From the NCBI RefSeq assembly GCF_023278185.1, contig NZ_CP066356.1, forward strand, positions 7,618,001 to 7,682,000: a stretch of DNA of 64,000 nt, written 5' to 3'. Below are positions 19,831-27,971 of the stretch, in pieces (positions within the stretch are counted from its first letter, which is position 1; every line of letters begins with the position of its first letter). Origin of the DNA: Bradyrhizobium elkanii USDA 76. GTDB lineage: Bacteria > Pseudomonadota > Alphaproteobacteria > Rhizobiales > Xanthobacteraceae. The position numbers and the translations under genes were made by a program. The notes below the pieces were generated by a model, which was not told the origin of the DNA, searched no databases, and saw only the letters and a list, made by a program, of their open reading frames with translations.

Positions 19831-20079
19831 TTACCTGGGTTTGCATATGGTTCCGTGTCCGTCTTTTATCGTTAATTCGCCGTAGCAAGCAATGTGATAC
19901 TTGCGTCCCACAATAGGCATCTCGTCCGCTTGAGAGAATGAAGGCACGTTAATCGAGAGCTTCTTTACGAGAACTTCCTCGTATCCACCATCTCTCTCCA
20001 AGATCACGCGCCATTTCCACTCCCCGCCCGGGCTTTCGTCTGCCATTGTGTTGTAGCGGAGTCGGATCAAATTGCTCAT
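19831..20079 (-). CDS. Small hypothetical protein, 82 aa
   Basis: MSNLIRLRYNTMAD then a regular, soluble sequence (WKWRVILERDGGYEEVLVKKLSINVP) that looks like a real small beta-rich protein: acidic/basic alternation and no low complexity. No family is recognised. It stands alone between gene-free stretches. Confidence 0.55.
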   Translation of the reverse strand: MSNLIRLRYNTMADESPGGEWKWRVILERDGGYEEVLVKKLSINVPSFSQADEMPIVGRKYHIACYGELTIKDGHGTICKPR

Positions 20080-20404
20080 CGAGAGTACCTGAAGACCATG
20101 TCCGATACGAGAGGTAGAGAAAATCTATCGCCGTCGCCGAATGAGAGGCGAGCGGCTTGCCCAACCGAGAACGCCTGGCCGATGCCAGCTTGCTGTTCCT
20201 TAAAGCAGTTCAAAACTTAACTGCTCAATGATCTTTCTCCAAGACATACGAACGTTTGCGCGATAGATCGCTCAGGATCATGCAAGCTCGGCCCCACATC
20301 GTGATAGTCCTTTTGTGAAGAGAAGGAACGCGGTCCGCGTCACTGCTCTTAGCGGCCCAAGCGGCCTAAACAGATCTCGGATTGTGAAACCGATTTGAGG
20401 GGTT
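20080..20404. other. Intergenic stretch, no gene seen
   Basis: 325 bp between the 82-aa protein and the Nudix gene. It should contain the divergent promoters of both, but I could not define them. Confidence 0.4.
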
Positions 20405-20782
20405 ATGGCGAAATCCTCAAAGCTTGTCGTTGCGAAGAACGGGCGTGCGCTTCTTGTCAGACGCCGTCGCGACGGGCTCTGGATGTTTCCGGGCGGCCGC
20501 AAGCGTGCCGGTGAGAGTGACAGGGCGTGCCTTCGTCGAGAGGTTGCGGAAGAACTTCCGAAAATCAAACTCGGACCGTTGAAGCTCTGGAAGGAAGTGA
20601 AGGGCACGAACCGCCGATCTGGGCGCAAGATGAGCGATGCTGTTTTCGTGGCTAAGAAAGCGTCCGGCCAATTGAAGATTGGTGACACAAAGGAGATCGA
20701 CAAGGCGGTCTGGCGCAAGCCGCGACGGATCAGGCTAACGCCGACGTCCCGCTACATTCGGGACAAGCTGTTTCCCAAGTGA
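20405..20782 (+). CDS. Nudix hydrolase
   Basis: 125 aa. It has a complete Nudix box, G-x5-E-x7-REVAEEL, from about residue 36 (GRKRAGE...LRREVAEEL), which binds the metal that hydrolyses nucleoside-diphosphate-linked substrates. The short N-terminus (KSSKLVVAKNGRALLVRRRRDGLWMFPGG) is the usual beta-strand lead-in. Substrate is not predictable; house-cleaning of oxidised nucleotides or capped RNA are options. A separate Nudix gene lies in the Ku operon at 25431-25934. Confidence 0.85.
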   Translation: MAKSSKLVVAKNGRALLVRRRRDGLWMFPGGRKRAGESDRACLRREVAEELPKIKLGPLKLWKEVKGTNRRSGRKMSDAVFVAKKASGQLKIGDTKEIDKAVWRKPRRIRLTPTSRYIRDKLFPK

Positions 20783-21431
20783 ACAATAGCCGGTTACTTG
20801 CACGTTGATTTCCGCTCAAGGCAACAAACTTCGCCGCATCGCATATTGGCTCTTACCATCGGACGGGATTACCTTCTATCTCTTTGTGAACTTGATCTCG
20901 ATGCGCGACGAGACTCGCTCTTAGAGCTCGGTCATAGGGCCGCAGGCCCGACCAGGCGTGCGCCAGGGCGCATCGCCTTAAAGAGAAATGGCTCCCGCAG
21001 GAGCGTGAGCATAGCGACGCCGAAGGCGGCACGCGGGACCGAGTGCAGCGACGAGACCGGTTAAAAGGTCACCCGGGAACGGGGCAGTGATAGCGACGCC
21101 GGCATACTTCATGACGGCGGGCCCCTTTCCCGAGTGCCCCCGGCGAGGAGCTCCGCATCTCTTTGCGCGAGGGATCGAAGCCGCACGGCGGCCGATACGC
21201 AAAGCGGCTCGGTTCACGAGAGCCCGGTGCGGCTCCGGCCGCACGCGCCGACACAGTGAGAGACCTGAGTGTGCACGTGATGCAGGCAACCTTGCGAGAA
21301 CGCCTGGCATTTTCACGGTAGTCGCAAAATAGGGGAAACCTTGTCCTCTGTTGACTGGGAATCCCAGCCTTGTGCTAGCAGCCGGAACAAACGACGGGCC
21401 ACAGGATTCGTCGTATTCGGAGTCTATTTCA
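20783..21431. other. Gene-free stretch
   Basis: About 650 bp. Frames in both directions between 20978 and 21514 are Arg/Pro/Ala-rich shadows without motifs. Confidence 0.45.
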
Positions 21432-21710
21432 ATGCTGATGACCATTGAGCGAAAGCCGACAACACGGACCCTGCGCGGATGGGCGATCCAAGTGCTCCAG
21501 GAAGCGGGCGCCATCCGCGAGTGCGAGGAGCACGGTTGGATGCAGGACCGCGCCGATCCGCATGCACGAGAGCGCGCCTTCGATATCGCCCGCCAGGACC
21601 CGCCAGCAGACGTCTCCCCTCACGCAGCGGAGGCCGCGGTTCGCGATGTGCTGGACTCGATTGGTGATACCTGCCCAGAATGCTCCCCTGACGAGGAGGG
21701 CCGGCGCTAA
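21432..21710 (+). CDS. Small hypothetical protein, 92 aa
   Basis: The likely start is ATG 21432 (or 21438). The sequence (ERKPTTRTLRGWAIQVLQEAGAI, CEEHGWMQDRADPHARERAF, ending SIGDTCPECSPDEEGRR) is soluble and acidic with a CPEC motif at the end. I recognise no characterised domain. It lies at the left edge of the DNA repair cluster and is convergent with the DUF3606-like gene. Confidence 0.65.
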   Translation: MLMTIERKPTTRTLRGWAIQVLQEAGAIRECEEHGWMQDRADPHARERAFDIARQDPPADVSPHAAEAAVRDVLDSIGDTCPECSPDEEGRR

Positions 21711-21736
21711 ACACCGACGCCCACCCCTCCTCGACC

Positions 21737-21925
21737 TCAGCGGCCTAGCCGCCTTTCCACCCGCTTCCGCGTATTGCCGACCTTTTTGACAGCCTTCTTC
21801 ACCGCCGACGCCGACTTTCGCCTCTTCTTCGCCTCGTACTGCACTTCATAGTCCTGCCCGCCGGCCACCCGTGCCCGGTCCTGCTTTCGCCCGCGCGCCG
21901 TCTTCGACTTCTTCGCTGCCGCCAT
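21737..21925 (-). CDS. Small basic protein, DUF3606-like
   Basis: 62 aa from ATG 21925, with a strong AGGAGG just upstream; longer frames upstream lack support. The Lys/Arg-rich N-terminus is followed by AGGQDYEVQYEAKK and AVKKAVKKVGNTRKRVERRL, the layout of the short alphaproteobacterial DUF3606 proteins. The high positive charge suggests nucleic-acid binding, which is inference. It is divergent from the ligase gene that follows, so both share about 120 bp of promoter region. Confidence 0.7.
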   Translation of the reverse strand: MAAAKKSKTARGRKQDRARVAGGQDYEVQYEAKKRRKSASAVKKAVKKVGNTRKRVERRLGR

Positions 21926-22048
21926 GGATACCTCCTGTTCGTGGCGTCGAGGCAACGCGACAAGGATTCGCAGGTTCCGGAACGATTCGAACTGTGCCAA
22001 TTTGAATCGCCTGTAGCGTGGAGTTCTTCAGTGGCGTTTCAGCGTAAA

Positions 22049-22951
22049 ATGCCGGCGGCCATCGGCGTCAAGGCGCCCTTCCCCGGCTTCATCGAACCGG
22101 CCCTGGCCACCTCGATCGAGAAGGTGCCATCCGGAGAGCGCTGGATTCACGAAATCAAGTTCGACGGCTACCGTGTTCAGGTCCATCTGGCCAACGAGAC
22201 GGCGAAGATCTTCACCCGGCGCGGCCACGATTGGACGCATCGCTTCAAGAAGGTCGCTCATGATGCCTGGCGGATCAAGGCGAACTCGGCGGTGGTGGAC
22301 GGCGAGATCGTGGTACCTGCCGCCGACGGCACGACCGACTTCTCGGTCCTGCAGAACGAGCTCAAGGGCAAATCGAAGAGCATCGTGTTCGTCGCGTTCG
22401 ATCTGCTCTATCTGAACGGCCGGGATATCCGGAAGCTACCGCTCTCTCAGCGCAAAGCCGAACTCAAGAAGATCCTTGGCGGCACCGACATCCAGTTCAG
22501 CGAAAGCTTCGAGATAGACGGCCGCGAGATGTTCGCGCACGCCTGCAAGCTCGGCCTTGAGGGTGTCGTCTCAAAGGTCCGGGGCAGCGCCTATCCGACG
22601 GGACGGACGAATGATTGGGTCAAGAAGACCTGCGTACAGCGTGAGACGCTGACCATTGCCGGTTTCGCACTCGATGGGACGAAGTGGGACGGCATCTACG
22701 TCGGCCGGCGCAAGGGCGACGATCTGGTCTACGCCGGCAAAGTCGACCACGGCTTCGACAAGGCCTCCGCCGCCAATCTCCAGAAACGGCTTAAACCCCT
22801 CATCCGAAAGACCCAGCCTTATACCAAGCGCATCGGTCACAAGGGCATCTGGGTCGAACCCAAGCTTCTGGCCGAGATCGAGTATCGCGCGAAGTCGGCC
22901 GAGGGAAAGGTTCGGCACCCGTTTTTCCGGGGCCTGCGGGAGGACCTGTGA
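22049..22951 (+). CDS. ATP-dependent DNA ligase (stand-alone LigD-type ligase domain)
   Basis: 300 aa from ATG 22049; a GTG at 22031 is an alternative. Seals nicks using ATP. The adenylation domain has catalytic Lys in EIKFDGYRVQ (motif I), VVDGEIV (III), FVAFDLLYL (IIIa), LEGVVSKV (IV) and DWVKKTC (V), with an OB-fold after about residue 200 (TIAGFAL to RHPFFRGL). The polymerase and nuclease domains of full LigD are absent. It is the first of two ligases in this cluster, with Ku 4 kb away, so end-joining is the likely role. Its C-terminal part was copied to 17676-17935. Confidence 0.9.
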   Translation: MPAAIGVKAPFPGFIEPALATSIEKVPSGERWIHEIKFDGYRVQVHLANETAKIFTRRGHDWTHRFKKVAHDAWRIKANSAVVDGEIVVPAADGTTDFSVLQNELKGKSKSIVFVAFDLLYLNGRDIRKLPLSQRKAELKKILGGTDIQFSESFEIDGREMFAHACKLGLEGVVSKVRGSAYPTGRTNDWVKKTCVQRETLTIAGFALDGTKWDGIYVGRRKGDDLVYAGKVDHGFDKASAANLQKRLKPLIRKTQPYTKRIGHKGIWVEPKLLAEIEYRAKSAEGKVRHPFFRGLREDL

Positions 22952-23118
22952 TGGATGCGGTTCGATCGCTTCTGGCAGTGGGCGAACAAGCCCCCCGAAA
23001 GTCCGCTGACGATTTCGGCGAGCTGCATCAAGCGGTCATGGAGCTCGCTCCCGAGCACCGAGGGGACCGCACCACGGTGAACCGAGCCGCAGCGCGCGCA
23101 CCAGACCCCGAACGATGA
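22951..23118 (+). CDS. Possible small coupled ORF, 55 aa
   Basis: The ATG overlaps the ligase stop as TGATG, typical of translational coupling. It encodes MDAVRSLLAVGEQAP, then LHQAVMELAPEHRGDR, and stops at TGA 23116-23118. No family is recognised and no independent ribosome site is needed. It could be chance. Confidence 0.3.
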   Translation: MDAVRSLLAVGEQAPRKSADDFGELHQAVMELAPEHRGDRTTVNRAAARAPDPER

Positions 23119-23177
23119 TCGCTTGACGGCAACCCTTTGCCTTCCCTCGGTGCCGCCGAGCAAGAACTGCCAAGAAA

Positions 23178-23795
23178 CTAACTCCGCGCACGCTGCAGCG
23201 CAGCTTCCAATCGCTCCTTTTCCTTATTCCAGCGATCGTCTTCGGTTTGCGATCTCTTCGCGAGAGCCTCAACCTCGGCCTGGATGGCGGCAGCCCGCTT
23301 CGCGTGCTCCTGCTCCGCCTTGTCCAGCGCAGCCTGCGCCTTGTCGACCGCCTGCTGACGGCGCTCACGTTCTCTCTGCCTGGCGGCCTCCTCCCTCGCC
23401 CGTTCACTCTCCCGGCGCCTCTCCTCCCGTTCGTAGGCAAGCGCAGCCTTCCGCTCGGCCGTCTTGTCGACGGGACGTGAGGAAGGCTCCTTCGCAATTT
23501 GCCCCTTCGATTTGCGCGGGGCGTTCGTCGATCTCCTATCCCCACCGAGATCGGAGGGCAGTTCGGCTTGCTCGCTGAAGGATCCGTCGGATCCGACCGG
23601 GCGCCTGAGAACGACGCCAGGCTTCTTCATGGCCGCAGCGATGATGTCCGGATCGTCGCTTTCCCTCGCTGCGCCCTGGTGGAAGAGATTACTGTTGGCG
23701 CCCCAGGCTTCGAGGGCCGCTTTCATGGAGGGAGTGGCAATCGCCAGATCGAAGAAGCCCAGCGAAGTCTGGTAGGTCTTGAGTTTTCTCGCCAT
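23178..23795 (-). CDS. Coiled-coil hypothetical protein (TolA-like composition)
   Basis: 205 aa. A conserved-looking N-terminal part (ARKLKTYQTSLGFFDLAIATPSMKAALEAWGA, about 2-34) is followed by a linker and then a long Ala/Glu/Arg/Gln coiled coil (about 110-200). There is no signal peptide or membrane segment, so any TolA annotation would rest on composition. It sits between the two ligase genes, opposite to them, and recurs with Ku-ligase clusters in relatives as far as I remember. A helper role in end-joining is a guess. Confidence 0.7.
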   Translation of the reverse strand: MARKLKTYQTSLGFFDLAIATPSMKAALEAWGANSNLFHQGAARESDDPDIIAAAMKKPGVVLRRPVGSDGSFSEQAELPSDLGGDRRSTNAPRKSKGQIAKEPSSRPVDKTAERKAALAYEREERRRESERAREEAARQRERERRQQAVDKAQAALDKAEQEHAKRAAAIQAEVEALAKRSQTEDDRWNKEKERLEAALQRARS

Positions 23796-23937
23796 CGGTC
23801 CGGTCCGCCCTCCTCAATCGAGCGTCAACGTCACGCACGCCACGGAGCCCGCGGAACACGACGCGGCCCCGAAGCGTTCCCTAATCCTTGAAGGACGTCC
23901 ACGCATTTCGCAACGTGCTCTTAAGGATTGGCCTCGA

Positions 23938-24885
23938 ATGAGCCGGACGTCGACCCTGCCCAAGCGCCTGCAGCCGATGCTCGCTACGCTCACCGACGCG
24001 CCGTTCGACGATCCGGGCTGGGTTTTCGAGGACAAGTATGACGGCTTCCGGATGATCGCGGAAATCCGGCGGGGCAAGGTTGCGCTCTACAGCCGCAACG
24101 GCAAGATCATCAGCCGCAGCTATATCGAGGTCGCCAAAGCGCTGGAGGGCGTGAAGGGCGATGCCGTGATCGACGGAGAGCTCGTCGCGATCGGAAAGGA
24201 CGGCGTCTCGCATTTCCAGTTGCTTCAAAACGCGCTGCGCCATGAGGCGAAGCTCCTGTATTGTGCCTTCGATCTCATGTTTGAGAACGCAGCAGACTTG
24301 CGCAACCGGCCTCTTCTCGAGCGCAAGAAGCGGCTGAAGGCAATTCTGCCGCGCGACAAGCTGATCGCCTTCAGCCCTCACCGCAAAGGGGACGGTACGA
24401 AATTCTTCACCGAGGCCGAGCGGAAGGGTCTCGAAGGCATCATGGCAAAGCGCGCCGACAGTTCGTATGCGTCCGGAAGCCGGACCCCGGATTGGCTGAA
24501 AATCAAGACGGCAAAGCGACAGGAAGTGGTGATCGCCGGCTTCACAGCGCCCAAGCGCACCAGGCCGTTCTTCGGCGCGCTGGTCCTCGCCGTGCGGGAA
24601 GACGACGCATGGCGGTACATCGGGCATGTCGGCACTGGCTTCAGCCACAAGGCCCTGGAAGACCTCCATGCCAAGCTCTTGAAGCTGAGGGCCTCTAAGT
24701 CACCCTTTCCTGCCAAAGTGAAGGACGAGGCCGCCACGACCTGGGTCAGGCCTTCGCTGGTTGCCGAGGTCAAATTCGCGGAGTGGACAAGCAAGGGCGA
24801 ACTACGCCAGCCGGTCTATCTCGGGCTCAGGTCCGACAAGCGGGCCAAGGATGTCGTGCGCGAGCGAGAACGTTCGCGCAGATAG
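23938..24885 (+). CDS. ATP-dependent DNA ligase (second copy, LigD/LigC type)
   Basis: 315 aa from ATG 23938; the upstream frame is non-coding. Motif I with the adenylated Lys is EDKYDGFRM, followed by YSRNGKII (Ia), VIDGELVAIG (III), CAFDLMFEN (IIIa), LEGIMAKRADSSY (IV) and DWLKIKT (V). The OB-fold occupies about residues 205-300 (VVIAGFTAP to LRQPVYLGLR). It is only distantly like the first ligase, so this is not a recent duplication. No polymerase or 3'-phosphoesterase domain is attached. It is convergent with the phosphoesterase-Nudix-Ku operon. Confidence 0.9.
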   Translation: MSRTSTLPKRLQPMLATLTDAPFDDPGWVFEDKYDGFRMIAEIRRGKVALYSRNGKIISRSYIEVAKALEGVKGDAVIDGELVAIGKDGVSHFQLLQNALRHEAKLLYCAFDLMFENAADLRNRPLLERKKRLKAILPRDKLIAFSPHRKGDGTKFFTEAERKGLEGIMAKRADSSYASGSRTPDWLKIKTAKRQEVVIAGFTAPKRTRPFFGALVLAVREDDAWRYIGHVGTGFSHKALEDLHAKLLKLRASKSPFPAKVKDEAATTWVRPSLVAEVKFAEWTSKGELRQPVYLGLRSDKRAKDVVRERERSRR

Positions 24886-24969
24886 CGCTTCCGTTCTGGC
24901 GTAACCGGCCAACGGAACGAGGTAATGCATTCGCCTCCTTCGCTGTGAATTCCCTCCGCGGTCGTGTGT

Positions 24970-25434
24970 TCAGTCACCTCCGAGGTCGTGGATCTCCGGT
25001 CGCATGCCCCCAGGCGCGATTTCGAGCGTCGCAATGGTGATTGGCAGCTGGAAGCGCCGCCGTCCCGCGCTGCCGGGATTCAGGTAGAGAACGCCATCGA
25101 CCGTGTCGATCTTCGGAACGTGGGAATGCCCGGAGACGATGACGTCGATGCCGGCGCGGGCATCGGCCTGCAGCGTCTTCAGGTCGTGCAGAACGTAGAT
25201 CGACTTTCCCGCCAGGCGCACAAGGCTCGTGTCGGGATATTCGCGAGCCCACTCGCCATTGTCCACGTTTCCACGGATGGCGGTGACAGGCGCGATCTGG
25301 CGAAGCGCGTCGACGATCTCGGGCCGCCCGATATCGCCGGCATGAATGATGTGATCGACGCCCGTCAGGCCTCGTTCCGCCTCGGGCCTCAACAGGCCGT
25401 GCGTGTCCGAAATGATTCCAATCCTGAACGTCAT
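24970..25434 (-). CDS. YfcE/MJ0936-type metallophosphoesterase
   Basis: 154 aa, complete. The calcineurin-like metal motifs are clear: GIISDTHG, HAGDIG, IRGNVDNG and VSGHSHVP. The family are small two-metal phosphodiesterases or phosphatases. It is the third gene of the Ku operon, with its ATG overlapping the Nudix stop by four bases. It could clean DNA ends or modified nucleotides, which is inference from context. It is unrelated in fold to the LigD phosphoesterase domain. Confidence 0.88.
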   Translation of the reverse strand: MTFRIGIISDTHGLLRPEAERGLTGVDHIIHAGDIGRPEIVDALRQIAPVTAIRGNVDNGEWAREYPDTSLVRLAGKSIYVLHDLKTLQADARAGIDVIVSGHSHVPKIDTVDGVLYLNPGSAGRRRFQLPITIATLEIAPGGMRPEIHDLGGD

Positions 25435-25934
25435 TTCCCGGCGCTCTCAACCGCGACCGCCAAAAGACGATCCAGAAGCTCTACCTGCCCGGACAGCATC
25501 TTGGTCCGCGCAAACTCGATATTGAACCATTCCGCGCGGTCGACTTCGGGAAAGTTCTGCCGTCGACCGCTTCGTGGCGGCCATTCGATATCGAAGGTAT
25601 TGCTGGTCAGCGCCGCCGGGTCAAAATGGCCTTCGCCGGCGAATGCGATAACGCGCTTCCCTCCTCGCTGTCGGACCTCCCCCAGCGCCCGGAGTGGACC
25701 AATCGAAGCACTCCGGCCGAGTTCTTCGGCAAACTCGCGCCGCGCGACCTGCTCCGGAGCATCCGCGCCATCGATTTCGCCCTTCGGAATGGACCAAGCG
25801 CCATTATCCTTCTTGCGCCAGAACGGACCGCCGGGATGAACGAGCAGAACCTCGAGCCCGCGAGCGCCTTTCCGGTAGGCCAGAATGCCCGCACTCAACA
25901 TCGATCTCCTGGAAGTCTTTTTCAGCGCAGCCAT
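25431..25934 (-). CDS. Nudix hydrolase in the Ku operon
   Basis: 167 aa. The Nudix box runs from about residue 51 (GEIDGAD...REFAEELG). The lead-in (SAGILAYRKGARGLEVLLVHPGGPFW) and ending (WFNIEFARTKMLSGQVELLDRLL) fit the NTP pyrophosphohydrolase branch. The gene follows Ku by 64 bp and is coupled to the phosphoesterase, so all three are likely cotranscribed. A role in sanitising nucleotides during repair is inferred. Confidence 0.87.
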   Translation of the reverse strand: MAALKKTSRRSMLSAGILAYRKGARGLEVLLVHPGGPFWRKKDNGAWSIPKGEIDGADAPEQVARREFAEELGRSASIGPLRALGEVRQRGGKRVIAFAGEGHFDPAALTSNTFDIEWPPRSGRRQNFPEVDRAEWFNIEFARTKMLSGQVELLDRLLAVAVESAGK

Positions 25935-25998
25935 ATCGCTCCCTGCCGCGGACGACGAACTAACGGCCGTCTGGCGTCACGGGACGCTTCACGACACG

Positions 25999-26931
25999 CT
26001 AGGCTGACTTCCGCTGCGGTCTGGCCGCCGGCTTCTTTGCCGCGGCTTCCTTCGCTGGCTTCTTGCCGGCAATCGGCATCAGCATTTCCTTCTGCCCGGC
26101 CGCCGCCTTGCGCGCCTTCTTGGTTGGCTTCTTGGGCGCCTCTGTCGGGCCCGTCGCGTCTCGTCCGATGCTCTTGCGCAGCGCGTCCATCAGGTCCACG
26201 ACGTTCTCACCTCGAGGACGCTCTTTCGCTCTGATCGGCTTGCCTGCGCGCTTCGCGTTTATGAGATCAATGAGGGCGGTTTCGTACTGGTCTTCAAACT
26301 TGTCCGGCTCGAAATGGCCCGCCTTCTGATTGACGATGTGCTTGGCGAGATCAAGCATGTCCTTGGTGACTTTGACATCCTGGATGTCGTCGAAATACTC
26401 ATCAGCGGCACGCACTTCGTAGGGATAGCGCAGCAGCGTTCCCATCAGGCCTTTGTCGAGCGGCTCGAGGGCAATGATGTGCTCGCGATTGGTCAGCACC
26501 ACACGGCCGATTGCGACCTTGTTCATCTCGCGGATGGTTTCCCGAATGACCGCGAAGGCATCGTGCCCGACTTTACCGTCGGGACGCAGGTAATAGGGGC
26601 GAATGAGATATCGCGGATCGATCTCGCTGCGGTCGACGAACTCGTCGATCTCGATGGTTCGTGTCGATTCTAGCGCGACGTTCTCGAGCTCCTCCTTGGT
26701 CACCTCGATGAAGGTATCGGTATCAACCTTGTAGCCCTTGACGATGTCCTCGTTGTCGACCTCCTCGCCGGTGTCGGCGTCGACCTTGGCGTACTTGATC
26801 CGATGGCCGGTCTTCCGGTTCAGCTGGTTGAACGAGACCTTTTCGGATTCCGAGGTGGCCGGATAGAGCGCAACCGGACAGGTGACGAGGGAAAGACGAA
26901 GGAAGCCTTTCCAGTTGGCGCGGGGGGCCAT
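25999..26931 (-). CDS. ku: Ku, non-homologous end-joining protein
   Basis: 310 aa from ATG 26931 (MAPRANWKGFLRLSLVTCPV), with TGGAG upstream. The bacterial Ku core (about 1-250) forms the homodimeric ring that binds double-strand break ends: YPATSESEKVSFNQLN, DNEDIVKGYKVD, DEFVDRSEIDPRYLIRPYYL and NKVAIGRVVLTNREHI. The tail beyond about 255 is Lys/Ala-rich (KKPTKKARKAAAG), which in other Ku proteins aids DNA threading. It recruits a LigD-type ligase, and two candidate ligases lie 1-4 kb away. It is divergent from the SOS-box operon, 145 bp apart. Confidence 0.93.
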   Translation of the reverse strand: MAPRANWKGFLRLSLVTCPVALYPATSESEKVSFNQLNRKTGHRIKYAKVDADTGEEVDNEDIVKGYKVDTDTFIEVTKEELENVALESTRTIEIDEFVDRSEIDPRYLIRPYYLRPDGKVGHDAFAVIRETIREMNKVAIGRVVLTNREHIIALEPLDKGLMGTLLRYPYEVRAADEYFDDIQDVKVTKDMLDLAKHIVNQKAGHFEPDKFEDQYETALIDLINAKRAGKPIRAKERPRGENVVDLMDALRKSIGRDATGPTEAPKKPTKKARKAAAGQKEMLMPIAGKKPAKEAAAKKPAARPQRKSA

Positions 26932-27051
26932 CGCGGGGAACTCCATTACTGATGCCGGATTCAAGACGAACGAACCGCCTTGGTTCCGACACCGCGACCC
27001 GTCCAGCAGGCCGATTTTTCTCATCCAGGCCCCTGAACGGACTCGACTTTT

Positions 27052-27066
27052 GTTCTTGTTATGTTC
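27052..27066 (+). promoter_or_regulatory. SOS box (alphaproteobacterial LexA site)
   Basis: GTTCTTGTTATGTTC is exactly GTTC-N7-GTTC, the LexA operator of alphaproteobacteria. It ends 10 bp before the ATG at 27077, where bound LexA would block transcription or initiation. Divergent Ku begins 121 bp away, so the same site might touch its promoter too. Confidence 0.7.
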
Positions 27067-27076
27067 TAATTCAGGC

Positions 27077-27472
27077 ATGACCGACCGACCCGCGAGCTGG
27101 CGCATGCCGACCCCAAAGCAGATGGAAAAACTGGCCGCTGAAGCCGCCCGTAGGCCGAGCCCCTCCGCTGCTGGTTCAGATGCGCCGCTCCCGGCTGAAT
27201 ATTGGGCCTCCGTCCTCAAAGACCCTCGCGTCGGTACGACCGAGGTCCAAATGCGGCAGCGGCGTCTTTCCGAAATTCAGCGCCACGTACTCCGCACCTC
27301 CTGCCGCCGTTGCCAACGGACCGTGGAAATCCAGACCGCCGATGCCGTTCGACTGTATGGCGCCAACGCGCTCTGGAAGGACGTCGCGCAGCGGCTGCTC
27401 GACAACACCTGCCAGCAGCGCACCGGCAGGCATGAAGAAGACGGGTGCTGGCCGGCATTCGAGACGCCGTAG
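27077..27472 (+). CDS. Hypothetical protein with zinc-binding-type Cys pattern (SOS operon gene 1)
   Basis: 131 aa from ATG 27077. The N-terminal half is polar (MTDRPASWRMPTPKQMEKLAAEA). The C-terminal half carries CRRC, then AVRLYGANALWKDVAQRLLDNTC and GCWP, a Cys pattern likely to bind zinc. The layout resembles the next gene's CARC...RLRCRQC region, so the two may be distant paralogues. No named family is recognised. It is the first gene after the SOS box, with the next gene 46 bp downstream. Confidence 0.75.
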   Translation: MTDRPASWRMPTPKQMEKLAAEAARRPSPSAAGSDAPLPAEYWASVLKDPRVGTTEVQMRQRRLSEIQRHVLRTSCRRCQRTVEIQTADAVRLYGANALWKDVAQRLLDNTCQQRTGRHEEDGCWPAFETP

Positions 27473-27518
27473 TCGCTCAGGATTTGCCGATCCGATCTCT
27501 TTGCGTCTGGATGCCCGG

Positions 27519-27968
27519 ATGGCCCCGAAGTATCACCCTACGCCCCTGTCGGGCGGCGATCGCAAGGCTCTGGCAAAAGAGCTCGGCAAGGCACGCGCGA
27601 TGGCCAACATCCTGGCTACCCAATCGGCGGAGATGCGGGCCAAAGGCGAGGCGATGATCCAGCAAGCCGATAGGCTGCTTTGCGAAAGCTGGAACGAGCG
27701 GATGTGGAGTGATGGCGAACCGATCGATCCGTCGCCAACCATCGATCAGGCCGTGAATGGAGGCTTCCCTTGGCTCGAGATCAGGTGCGCGCGTTGCAAG
27801 ACGCCGAGCGACGTGGACCTCGCGGCGATGAAGCACCCGCCGACCACCTTCGTGCACGATCTCGCCAGCCGGCTGCGCTGCCGCCAATGCGCCAAGGCGG
27901 GCCGGCGTCCATCCGCGACTCTGCTACAGTTGACGTGGCAGCCGCGCCATCCTCGAACCGAACCCTGA
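27519..27968 (+). CDS. Hypothetical protein with zinc-binding-type Cys pattern (SOS operon gene 2)
   Basis: 149 aa from ATG 27519. A helical N-terminal part (GGDRKALAKELGKARAMANILATQSAEMRAKGEAM shortened here to its core ALAKELGKARAMANIL) is followed by EIRCARCKTPSDVDL, HPPTTFVHDLASRL and RCRQCAKAGRRP: two CxxC knuckles about 35 residues apart, a probable zinc site. The family is unknown to me. The stop lies 3 bp before the SRAP gene, so the two are cotranscribed, and the shared SOS box suggests a DNA-damage role. Confidence 0.75.
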   Translation: MAPKYHPTPLSGGDRKALAKELGKARAMANILATQSAEMRAKGEAMIQQADRLLCESWNERMWSDGEPIDPSPTIDQAVNGGFPWLEIRCARCKTPSDVDLAAMKHPPTTFVHDLASRLRCRQCAKAGRRPSATLLQLTWQPRHPRTEP

Positions 27969-27971
27969 CCG

